Shown here one piece after another: positions 56,856 through 64,000 of a stretch of DNA of 64,000 bases; within the stretch, counting starts at the first letter, position 1; every line of letters starts with the position of its first letter. The notes under the pieces are model-generated. The model searched no databases and was not told the DNA's origin. It worked only from the letters and a program-made list of their open reading frames with translations. The DNA is taken from NCBI GenBank assembly GCA_900472785.1, contig UCJH01000062.1:28782-92781 (forward strand). Reading direction: 5' to 3'. The position numbers were made by a program, and so were the translations under genes. Source of the stretch: Hyphomicrobiales bacterium. GTDB taxonomy: Bacteria; Pseudomonadota; Alphaproteobacteria; Rhizobiales; Rhizobiaceae.

Positions 56856-57036
56856 TCGCTGATCTCCGCGCATTTCGAAGCCGAACTGCGGTCACTTACC
56901 CTCAGAGGGCGCAAGCTCCGATCCAGCCGGGATTGCCATAAATGCGACCATAATCCGGCTCACCACCGGAACAATCCCCTGTGCTGCGTGTTTCTGCGGC
57001 GTCGCCGCGCATGGCGTAAACCGGAACTGAATATCC

Positions 57037-57825
57037 ATGGCTTTTTCCTCGTCACCGTCGCGCCGCCAGTTTCTCGGCATGTCCGGTCTTGCCGTTACCT
57101 CCGTTGCCCTTGCGGGATGCACCTCCTCGATGAACACCGACCGTTTTCGACAGGAAACGGCACCCTATTTCCGAAATCCGGGGATGGAGGGGCAGTATCA
57201 CGATCCGCGGCTGATGCCGACGCTCGAGGGGCCGGTTTCAGTGGAGCCTGTCGATAGTGGATTGCCGATGCAATCGGCCTATTACGCCGATATCTACGGC
57301 CCGGTCGAGGATGGCGGTTTTTCCATACCGGCCATTCCCTATCAGCAGATCGATCCGCAATTCTACCGCCAGGAGGTTTCCGATCCTTTCGGCGAGCGCC
57401 CGGGCACGATCGTCGTCGATACCGCGGACCGCTTCCTCTACCTGATCCAGGCCAACGGCTCGGCGATGCGCTACGGCGTCGGCATCGGTCGCGAGGGCTT
57501 TGCCTGGTCGGGCCGCGGCGTGATCCAGTGGAAGCAGGAATGGCCACGCTGGAAGCCGCCGAACGAGATGGTGGCGCGCCAGCCGCAACTGGCGGAATAT
57601 TCGATCGCCAATGGCGGTATGGCGCCAGGTCTCAAGAACCCGCTCGGTGCGCGCGCCATGTACATCTTCAAGGATGGACAGGACACGCTTTACCGCCTGC
57701 ACGGAACGCCGGAATGGCAATCGATCGGCAAGGCGACCTCGTCCGGCTGCGTGCGCCTGATGAACCAGGACGTGATCGATCTCTACGGGCGTGTGCGCGC
57801 CAAGGCTCCGATTCTGGTTGTGTGA
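57037..57825 (+). CDS. L,D-transpeptidase (YkuD family) with lipoprotein-type signal
   Basis: A 262-residue peptidoglycan-modifying enzyme. The N-terminus SRRQFLGMSGLAVTSVALAGC has both a twin-arginine-like start and a lipobox (Cys28), so it is probably a lipid-anchored periplasmic protein. The catalytic YkuD domain (about 125-262) has His222 in YRLHGTPEW and Cys238 in TSSGCVRLMN. These make 3-3 cross-links or attach proteins to peptidoglycan in the family. The insertion of a Pro/Tyr-rich linker (about 45-120) is common in alphaproteobacterial members. Confidence 0.9.
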   Translation: MAFSSSPSRRQFLGMSGLAVTSVALAGCTSSMNTDRFRQETAPYFRNPGMEGQYHDPRLMPTLEGPVSVEPVDSGLPMQSAYYADIYGPVEDGGFSIPAIPYQQIDPQFYRQEVSDPFGERPGTIVVDTADRFLYLIQANGSAMRYGVGIGREGFAWSGRGVIQWKQEWPRWKPPNEMVARQPQLAEYSIANGGMAPGLKNPLGARAMYIFKDGQDTLYRLHGTPEWQSIGKATSSGCVRLMNQDVIDLYGRVRAKAPILVV

Positions 57826-57835
57826 TCCGGCTGCC

Positions 57836-58222
57836 TCAGTTGTGATCGTGATCCAGGATTTCGGCCATCAGCTTCAGGTTGGCGAGCGTCAACGGCTTCT
57901 CGAAATAGCTTTTGACGAAGTTGTAGCGCATCGCCCTCTCGCGATCGGCGCTCAGATGCGAGCTCGTCAGCATCGCGACGACTGGCGCATGCACGGAAAA
58001 TTCGCTCGCATAATGGTCGAGAAACTCGAAGCCGTTCATCACCGGCATGTTGATATCGAGAATGATCGCATCCGGCGTCGTGTTCCTCAGAACGGCGAGT
58101 GCGTCGACGCCGTTCATGGCTTTCAAGGTCTGGACCGCAGGGTCGAATTTGCGGATCGTATAGGCGCAGATGAACAGGTCGTTTTCATCGTCGTCGACCG
58201 TGAGAATGGATTTAATGCGCAT
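57836..58222 (-). CDS. Single-domain response regulator
   Basis: A 128-residue CheY-like receiver with no output domain. It has the acidic pocket Asp10-Asp12, the phospho-acceptor Asp56 in IILDINMPVMNG, and Lys of YFEKPL near residue 109. It overlaps the 3' end of the histidine-kinase gene by 11 bases, so the kinase is its likely partner. Such regulators often act by protein contact or pass phosphate on. Confidence 0.9.
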   Translation of the reverse strand: MRIKSILTVDDDENDLFICAYTIRKFDPAVQTLKAMNGVDALAVLRNTTPDAIILDINMPVMNGFEFLDHYASEFSVHAPVVAMLTSSHLSADRERAMRYNFVKSYFEKPLTLANLKLMAEILDHDHN

Positions 58223-60149
58223 GCTGGTGTTTCTCCGGTAAGGTCACTGTGAAAAGGCTGCCTTCTTGCAGCCGCTTGTAGGAGACCGTGCCGCCAAGGT
58301 GCTCCACGCTTTTCTTCAGGATATAAAGGCCGAGACCGCTGCCGAACGAATGCTGCGGATGCAGGCGCTTGAACATCTGGAACAGCAGGTGTTCCTTGTC
58401 CGGCTCAACCCCAAGGCCGTTGTCGGCAACCGACAGGACGAAAGCGCTGCCGTGCATTGCCGCCTTTATGCGGATTTCCGGATGTTTCTGCGCCGGGTTC
58501 TGATATTTGATGGCGTTTGACAGGAGATTGTCGATGATGATCTGGAACCGGCTCGCCTTGCGCATGATGGCCAGGTCTTCGTCGATCGCGATGTCGATGC
58601 TGAGGCGCTCGGCATTTTCCATATAATGCAGCCTTTCCAGCGCCTCGCGCACCGTGCGGGCGACCGGAATGCGGGTGTCGGCCTCCTGCATCGCCTTGGT
58701 CCGCGTCAAAAGGATGATGTTCTGGATCAGATGGTCGAGCTTGCGGAAGCTGCTCTCGATCCGCCCGAGGACAGGCTGCAGGTCTTCCGTCTCGCCGTTG
58801 GCGATCATGTCGCGGGCAATGCTCAGGAGCCCGAGCGACGAGGCGATCGGCGAGCGCAGGTCGTGCGACGTGCGGTAGGAGAATTCCTCCAGCTCTGCAT
58901 TGGCCTCGAGAATGTCCTTCTCGTATTTCTTGCGCTCGGAAATATCGCGCACGATGCCGCTGTAGATCACCTGCTCGTCAAGCTCGACCTTGGCGATGGA
59001 GACATCGAGCGGGAAAGTGGAGCCTTCCTTGCGCCGCCCTTCGACCTCCCGGCCGACGCCGATGATCTTGGCCTCGCCGGTCGCCCGGTAGTTCGCCAGA
59101 TACTGGTCATGGGCCTCGTGATAGGGGGAGGGCATCAGCATCTTGATGTTCCGTTGCAGCATTTCGTCGGACCGATAGCCGAAGATCTTTTCGCAGGCCG
59201 GATTGACCGCCAGAATCTTGCCGCGGCCGTCGATGGTGATGAAGCCGTCGACGGCGGTTTCGATGATCGCGGCAAGGCGTTTCTCGCTTTCCTGCAGCTG
59301 GCCGGCGACATCCTTGTACAACTGCGAGCTGCGAAAGCCGTAAATGATCATTCCGGCATAGAGAATGCCGGAGAGAAGCACGATGCCGAGCAATGTCGAG
59401 CGCGGGTTGACACTGCCTGTCCGCAGCAGTTCCGCGAGCTTCTCGTCCTGATTGAGCATCTCCATGTAAGCGAGCAGCACAAGCAGCAGATAGGTCACCG
59501 CGCCGAGCGTGGCGGCAATGGTCGATCGCGGATAGCCTCTTTCCTTTGCTCCGATGAAGATCAGGCCGCTTGCCAGCAGAAAAAAGCAGAAAGCGGTTTG
59601 CGGCGACATTTGTGCAAGCGGCCGCCAGTCATGGGAGGATTCGACGCCGATCGCATAGCCCAGCAGCGCGCTGCCGGCGATCACGAAGACGATCAGTCCG
59701 TAGGCCATCCGCGCCAGGGAATTTCGCCCGAGGATCGTGGTCGTGATGATCGCCGCATCCACCAGAACGAAACACATCGCGGTATTCGCGGCCATTCGGC
59801 CGGGGCGATTGGTCCGGACGGTGACGAAGGGCTCGTAAAGCAGCCTGTCGATGCCGAAATCGGCGCTGAAGATGTGCTGGAAGAGATTGGCAATCGCAAC
59901 GCTGGCGGTCGCCGTGGACAGGATGATCACGAGGGTCGGATGGCGATTGTTGGCGACACCGAGAACGAAGGCGAGGCCGGTCGCGGCGAAACAAACGGCG
60001 GTGTTGAATTGCATGGCGTAGAGCATCGGTACGGACTGCGCGAGCGCTGCGGAGTGCATCAGCCACAGGGCCAGCACCGTACCGGCGACGGCAATGCAGA
60101 GCCAGCCGATCGATTGTGCCGCTACATTTGAAACGCGTTCGTACTGCAA
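58212..60149 (-). CDS. Membrane-bound histidine kinase with FixL-like PAS domain
   Basis: A 645-residue kinase. About 8 helices occupy residues 15-275 (MASE-like sensor). The PAS domain (about 292-405) closely resembles the heme-PAS of FixL: IDGRGKILAVNPACEKIFGY, then PSPYHEAHDQYLANYRATGEAKIIGVGREVEGRRKEGSTFPLDVSI. His347 and Arg367 have the same 20-residue spacing as the heme-ligand His and O2-sensing Arg of FixL. A HisKA domain (His429 in SYRTSHDLRSPI) and HATPase (NLLSNAIKYQN, DNGLGVEPD, GSGLGLYI) follow. Heme binding is an inference. It is in an operon with the receiver gene. Confidence 0.87.
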   Translation of the reverse strand: MQYERVSNVAAQSIGWLCIAVAGTVLALWLMHSAALAQSVPMLYAMQFNTAVCFAATGLAFVLGVANNRHPTLVIILSTATASVAIANLFQHIFSADFGIDRLLYEPFVTVRTNRPGRMAANTAMCFVLVDAAIITTTILGRNSLARMAYGLIVFVIAGSALLGYAIGVESSHDWRPLAQMSPQTAFCFFLLASGLIFIGAKERGYPRSTIAATLGAVTYLLLVLLAYMEMLNQDEKLAELLRTGSVNPRSTLLGIVLLSGILYAGMIIYGFRSSQLYKDVAGQLQESEKRLAAIIETAVDGFITIDGRGKILAVNPACEKIFGYRSDEMLQRNIKMLMPSPYHEAHDQYLANYRATGEAKIIGVGREVEGRRKEGSTFPLDVSIAKVELDEQVIYSGIVRDISERKKYEKDILEANAELEEFSYRTSHDLRSPIASSLGLLSIARDMIANGETEDLQPVLGRIESSFRKLDHLIQNIILLTRTKAMQEADTRIPVARTVREALERLHYMENAERLSIDIAIDEDLAIMRKASRFQIIIDNLLSNAIKYQNPAQKHPEIRIKAAMHGSAFVLSVADNGLGVEPDKEHLLFQMFKRLHPQHSFGSGLGLYILKKSVEHLGGTVSYKRLQEGSLFTVTLPEKHQHAH

Positions 60150-60411
60150 CGAACCGGCCTCCGTCCTTGCGAAGCAGTCGGATCATAGTAGCGCTTTGGT
60201 TGTGTTTTGAAAGCAGTTTACAGTATCCTTCCGCCAGCCTTATCCATTCTTTCGTCTTGGAATGGCTGGTCGCCTGGAGCGACGCAGGAAGGGACGGGTA
60301 TCCGTCAGCCGAGCCAGCCGCGCATCGAACGTTCGGCCAACCCGGGGAATACTGCGAATGGTCAGAGCGGATTTCGCCGACCATGCAGCCTGCGCATCGC
60401 AGCATCTGGCA

Positions 60412-60897
60412 TCAGCCCGATTTGTCGCCCGCAAAGGACGCGTCGAGCTGGTGCGTCAGGGCGGTGAGCGTGTCCCGGAGGGCGCCTGCTTCTTCCATGC
60501 TGCATCCCGTCGCCTTGCCGATTTCCATCAGGATACCGAAAGCCTCGCTCTTCAGGTCGCGCCCCTTGTCGGTCAGGCTGACCAGCACCTGCCGCTCGTC
60601 GCTTTTGTCCCGGGTCCTATCGACGAACCCGGCGGCCTCCAGCCGCTTCAGGAGAGGGGACAGCGTTCCTGAATCCAGCCCGAGTTCCGTACCCAGCGTT
60701 TTGACGGTGATGCCGTCGCTCTGCCAGAGGGCGAGAAGCACGAGATATTGCGGATAGGTGAGGCCGAAGCGGTCGAGCAGCGGCTTGTAGGTCCGGTTGA
60801 AGGCATGGGCGACGGAATAGACGGCAAAACAGAGCTGCTGGCCAAGCGCCAGCGCTTCATCGGGCAGGGATTTCTGCGTCTCAATCGCGTGTTTCAT
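60412..60897 (-). CDS. ohrR: Organic-hydroperoxide-responsive MarR-family regulator OhrR
   Basis: A 161-residue MarR-type repressor, divergent from ohr. The N-terminus MKHAIETQKSLPDEALALGQQLCFAVYS has the conserved reactive Cys (Cys23) that is oxidised by organic peroxides. The HTH is at TVKTLGTELGLDSGTLSPLLKRLEAAGFVDRTRDKSDERQVLVSLTDKG. The start at 60897 (MKHAIE) matches the family; the frame extends 19 codons into the operator. Repression of ohr and itself is relieved by hydroperoxide, as known for the family. Confidence 0.92.
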   Translation of the reverse strand: MKHAIETQKSLPDEALALGQQLCFAVYSVAHAFNRTYKPLLDRFGLTYPQYLVLLALWQSDGITVKTLGTELGLDSGTLSPLLKRLEAAGFVDRTRDKSDERQVLVSLTDKGRDLKSEAFGILMEIGKATGCSMEEAGALRDTLTALTHQLDASFAGDKSG

Positions 60898-60935
60898 GGT
60901 CGCATCATCGCAAATCCGAGGAAAAATTGCAATTT

Positions 60936-60967
60936 GCAAAATTAACTTGTGCACAATTTAATTTTGC
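60936..60967. promoter_or_regulatory. OhrR operator between ohrR and ohr
   Basis: A 32-bp near-perfect palindrome: arms gcaaaattaa (60936-60945) and ttaattttgc (60958-60967) around the core ttgtgcacaa, with one mismatched pair (30 of 32 bases). Position and symmetry fit the OhrR dimer site. Confidence 0.75.
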
Positions 60968-61014
60968 GATACCTATATTGCATTAGCAAAAATCAACAGC
61001 AAAAGGAGACGCAC

Positions 61015-61440
61015 ATGCCCATTCTCTACACCACCAAGTCCACCGCAACCGGCGGCGGCCGCTCGGGTCGCGCAACGACGGCCGATGGCGTTCTCGACGT
61101 GACGCTGACGGTTCCGAAGGAACTCGGCGGCGACGGAGCACGCGGCACGAACCCGGAGCAGCTTTTTGCAACCGGCTATTCCGCCTGCTTCCTCGGCGCG
61201 CTGCACTTCGTCGCCGGCAAGGAGAAGGTAAAGCTTTCCAGTGACACGACTGTTACGGCCAGCGTCGGCATCGGCCCGCGCGACGACGGCACCGGCTTCG
61301 GCATCGAAGTCTCGCTGGTTGCATCGCTGCCCGGCATCGACCGCGCCGTCGCCGAAAAACTGGTGGCCGCCGCCCACATCGTCTGCCCCTACAGCCACGC
61401 CATGCGCACCTCGACGGAAGTTGAAGTCACGCTGGCTTGA
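61015..61440 (+). CDS. ohr: Organic hydroperoxide resistance protein
   Basis: A 141-residue thiol peroxidase that reduces organic and fatty-acid hydroperoxides. The two catalytic Cys are Cys58 (GYSACFLGALHF) and Cys124 (HIVCPYSHAMR). The Arg/Glu needed for activity lie in the conserved N-terminal part. The start at 61015 has AAGGAG 6 bases upstream. It is divergent from ohrR and ends at a strong terminator. Confidence 0.95.
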   Translation: MPILYTTKSTATGGGRSGRATTADGVLDVTLTVPKELGGDGARGTNPEQLFATGYSACFLGALHFVAGKEKVKLSSDTTVTASVGIGPRDDGTGFGIEVSLVASLPGIDRAVAEKLVAAAHIVCPYSHAMRTSTEVEVTLA

Positions 61441-61463
61441 GACAGTCGTTCGATGTCACTTAA

Positions 61464-61497
61464 AAAACCCCGGCGGAGCGATCCGCCGGGGTTTTGC
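61464..61497 (+). terminator. Rho-independent terminator of ohr
   Basis: The 14-base arms aaaaccccggcgga and tccgccggggtttt with a 4-base loop lie 24 bases past ohr. The stem ends in T. Confidence 0.9.
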
Positions 61498-61701
61498 GTT
61501 GGGATTCGCCGGCTGGAGCCGATGATCGCTTGACAGGCCTGCATTCATGTTTCCCGTTAATATTGAAAAATAATTCCTCCCGCCGCGATTGTTTCCAATA
61601 CAACCTTTGCTATAAATCGTTTGCCGCGTCATACGGAAGGGCATTAGGTTCGTCACAGCTTAACCGCCTGATATGGTTTCGAATTGGGCGGATGATTGTG
61701 C

Positions 61702-64000
61702 ATGGCGACGATTGTAGGGAAGAACAGCACCACGGAAACATTGCTCGGCGGCGCCGACAACGACACGTTGATCGGGGGTGCCGGCACGAACAACCTGACG
61801 GGCGGCGCCGGAGCGGATATTTTCAAGGTCAGCGAGCGCCTGGCGACGAGCGCAGCCAGTTGGGATATCATCAAGGATTTCCAGATTGGCGTGGACAAGA
61901 TCGATGTTTCCGCCTGGGGGATTTCGAGCTTCGATCAGTTGTTCTATTTTCTTCAATTTACCTTTGTTGATGCCTCTTTCAACGGCTTCTATAACGGCAA
62001 AGCACACTTTGTCGATATTAGCGGCATCACCTATACCGACTTGTCGGCATCGGATTTCGTCTTCGCAACCTCCGGCGCCAAGGTTGAATCCGGCACGGCT
62101 GAGGATGACATTCTATTTGGTAGCACCGGCGGCGATACGCTGAATGGCGCCGATGGCCGCGACACGCTTTTCGGTGGAAATGGCGACGACCTGTTGACGG
62201 GGGGACGAGGATTTATTGCGCGGCGGCGAGGGGGCGGACACCTTCGTTGCTGGTTCCCCTGGTAGGGTACAGGTCTTAGGAGGGAGCGGAAGCGATATTT
62301 TCAAGGCGTCCGTGCGCTTCGCAGAAGAATACAGCGATACCTATATGTCCATCGGCGATTTCCAGGCGGGGCAGGACAGAATCGATGTCAGCGCCTTCGG
62401 TATATCGAATTTCGACCAATTGGCGCTGATTGCGGACAACAAGGATTCGAGTATCCGCTTTGACGCCTACTATAGCGGCGCCCAGCACGTCATCGATGCC
62501 GAAGGAGGCGTGTTTGACACTCTTACTTCATCGGATTTCGTCTTCGACACATCCGGTGCAAAAAATACTTGTCGGCACTGAAAACCGGGACCGGTTGTTT
62601 GGCAGTGCATTCAACGACACGATAAGCGGCCGCAGCGGTGATGACCAGATATTCGGAGGCTCCGGAGAAGACCGCATTTCCGGTGGGTCGGGGAACAACA
62701 CCCTTTATGGCCAAGCGGGAGCAGACACGTTCAAAATCGACCAGCGTACCAATGATAGTATGTGGACCACTGTCGCGGATTTCGAGAAGGGCGTTGACAA
62801 GATCGACATCTCAGGCTGGGGCATCTCCAGCATCGATCAGTTGAAACGATTGTTCGAAGCAAGCGGCGCCGATACGACCTTTCGGGCAGTTTATGGCGGT
62901 GCTGATCAGCTCGTGCAGATCAACAACGTCCTGCCCGGCACGCTCGCCGCGACGGATTTCATTTTTTATACAGGCGGCGCTCGGATGCAGACCGGCACCG
63001 AGAACGATGACGTGCTGTTCGGTGGCAAGGGCTCCGATACATTGAAAGGCGGCGGCGGAGACAACGAACTCTACGGCGGTGCTGGAGATGATGTTCTTTC
63101 CGGAGGCACTCTTTATGGCGAGGCAGGTGCCGACACATTCAAGCTCGATCAGCGTACCGCAACCTACGGGACCGTGGCAACCTTCATAGCCGATTTTCAA
63201 AAGGGCGTGGACAGGATCGATGTTGCGGCTTGGGGCATTTCGAGCCTCGCCCAGATAAAGCTGGTATTGCAGACGAAAGGGGCGAACGCGAGTTTTAGTA
63301 GCGTCTACGGAGGAGCCGACTATTTTATACAGATCGACAAAATAACGGTAAGCAAATTAACTGCTGCGGATTTTGTCTTCTATTCGGGCGGTGCGCGAAC
63401 TCAAAATGGCACGACGCACTCAGACTGGTTATTCGCTGGAGCGGGGGGTGACACGCTCAACGGCGCGGGCGGCGAGGATCGTCTCATCGGAGGCGACGGC
63501 AATGACAAACTCACCGGTGGAGAAGGGTACGATACGCTCTATGGCAGAGGCGGTTCCGATACGTTCAGGTTGGTGCAGAAAAGCAGTGCACACGATACCA
63601 TCATGGATTTCCAGGTCGGTATCGACAAGATCGACATCTCGACCTCCGGCGTGACAAGTTTTGACCAGCTGAAGTTCTTGTTGCAGGCGGAATATGACTG
63701 GACAATATTTCGGATTTACAACCGGGGTTATGATCAGGAAGTCAGGATGATGAATGTCGCCCTGGACAAATTGACAGCTGTGGATTTCATTTTCGACAAG
63801 CAGGATCTAAAGACCCAGACCGCTAAGGAGACTGGCTCCACTTTGTTTGGCGGCAAGAGTGCGAATATTCTGCTGGGCGGTTCCGGCAATGACAGCCTGT
63901 TTGGCGGTGCAGGCAATGATATATTGTCCGGCGGCCTGGGCCAAGATATGCTCTATGGTCAGGCGGGAGCCGATATATTTCGGGTCGCTACTCGCGTTGC
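61702..64000 (+). pseudogene. Large modular RTX (serralysin-repeat-like) gene with two frameshifts, 3' end outside window
   Basis: It starts MATIVGKNSTTETLLGGADNDTLIGGAG and is a chain of modules. Each has calcium-binding nonapeptides (GGxGxDxLx) followed by a segment of the form ADIFKV...DFQIGVDKIDVSAWGISSFDQL...SDFVF. The first frame ends at about 62265; one-base shift in a G6 run (62199-62204) moves it to a second frame that runs to 62581. A second shift in an A6 run (62560-62565) moves it to a third frame that is open to the window end. Corrected, it would be one long secreted protein without signal peptide, as for type I secretion substrates. Whether the shifts are real or assembly errors cannot be told here. 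Confidence 0.72.
61810..64000 (+). repeat. Tandem protein modules of about 410-480 bp in the RTX gene
   Basis: The landmark Gly-x-Asp-x-Phe (as GADIF/GSDIF/GADTF/GSDTF) begins at 61810, 62288, 62718, 63126, 63552 and 63966, giving steps of 478, 430, 408, 426 and 414 bases. Modules are diverged from each other at the DNA level, so this is an old repeat, not a recent amplification. Confidence 0.75.

Overview
The window looks like chromosomal DNA of a Rhizobiaceae-type alphaproteobacterium (Rhizobium, Neorhizobium, Agrobacterium or Ensifer-like). The reasons are high GC, a betI-betC-betB-betA operon with a choline sulfatase, a ChoX-type choline-binding protein, a Rhizobium etli-type asparaginase, DUF982 and DUF1344 small proteins, a RIME-like palindromic repeat and a TAT-exported beta-helix repeat protein. 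No phage, transposase, rRNA or CRISPR array was seen. The genus is inferred from gene content only.

Layout. 1-2306 is the C-terminal part of SMC. 2332-2997 is an AbrB/PIN toxin-antitoxin (TA) pair. 3121-4941 is an exported caspase-fold protein with peptidoglycan-binding and C-type-lectin domains. 5210-9679 holds a PAS-GGDEF cyclase and ppdK. 9686-10384 is a Phd/PIN pair. 10431-16378 holds small metabolic genes, including a frameshifted DUF4166 gene. tRNA-Gln, a HigBA pair, a reductase and tRNA-Pro follow (16551-19284). 20103-23364 is assimilatory sulfate reduction (cysH-cysD-cysN). 23591-24157 is an antitoxin with a broken ParE-like toxin. 25421-26386 is an RTX protein with a HasA-like N-terminus. 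26926-32407 is the choline-O-sulfate/choline to glycine betaine operon with its BetI operator. 33355-36978 carries an EAL-CBS-GGDEF protein and an ABC-F ATPase preceded by an unlisted leader peptide and palindrome. 38261-40130 is a second choline-related locus: a BetI-like regulator, a shared operator, choX and an alpha/beta hydrolase. 40206-47271 holds an oxidoreductase, a possible small RNA/small ORF, a cyclase, asparaginase, regulators and a GST. 48457-51971 is a quaternary-amine ABC transporter operon that appears decayed. 52110-60149 holds a GST, a TAT beta-helix protein, a PAS-GAF-GGDEF-EAL protein, an L,D-transpeptidase and a FixL-like kinase/regulator pair. 60412-61440 is ohrR/ohr with a shared operator. 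61702-64000 is a large modular RTX gene running out of the window, broken by two frameshifts.

Themes. Choline and betaine metabolism appears three times: betICBA, the choX locus and the decayed transporter. Betaine synthesis from choline sulfate also yields sulfate, which suits the cys genes about 8 kb away. Four TA modules and four c-di-GMP proteins are present. Several genes carry single-base frameshifts, three of them in short homopolymer runs, so assembly error and true decay must both be considered.
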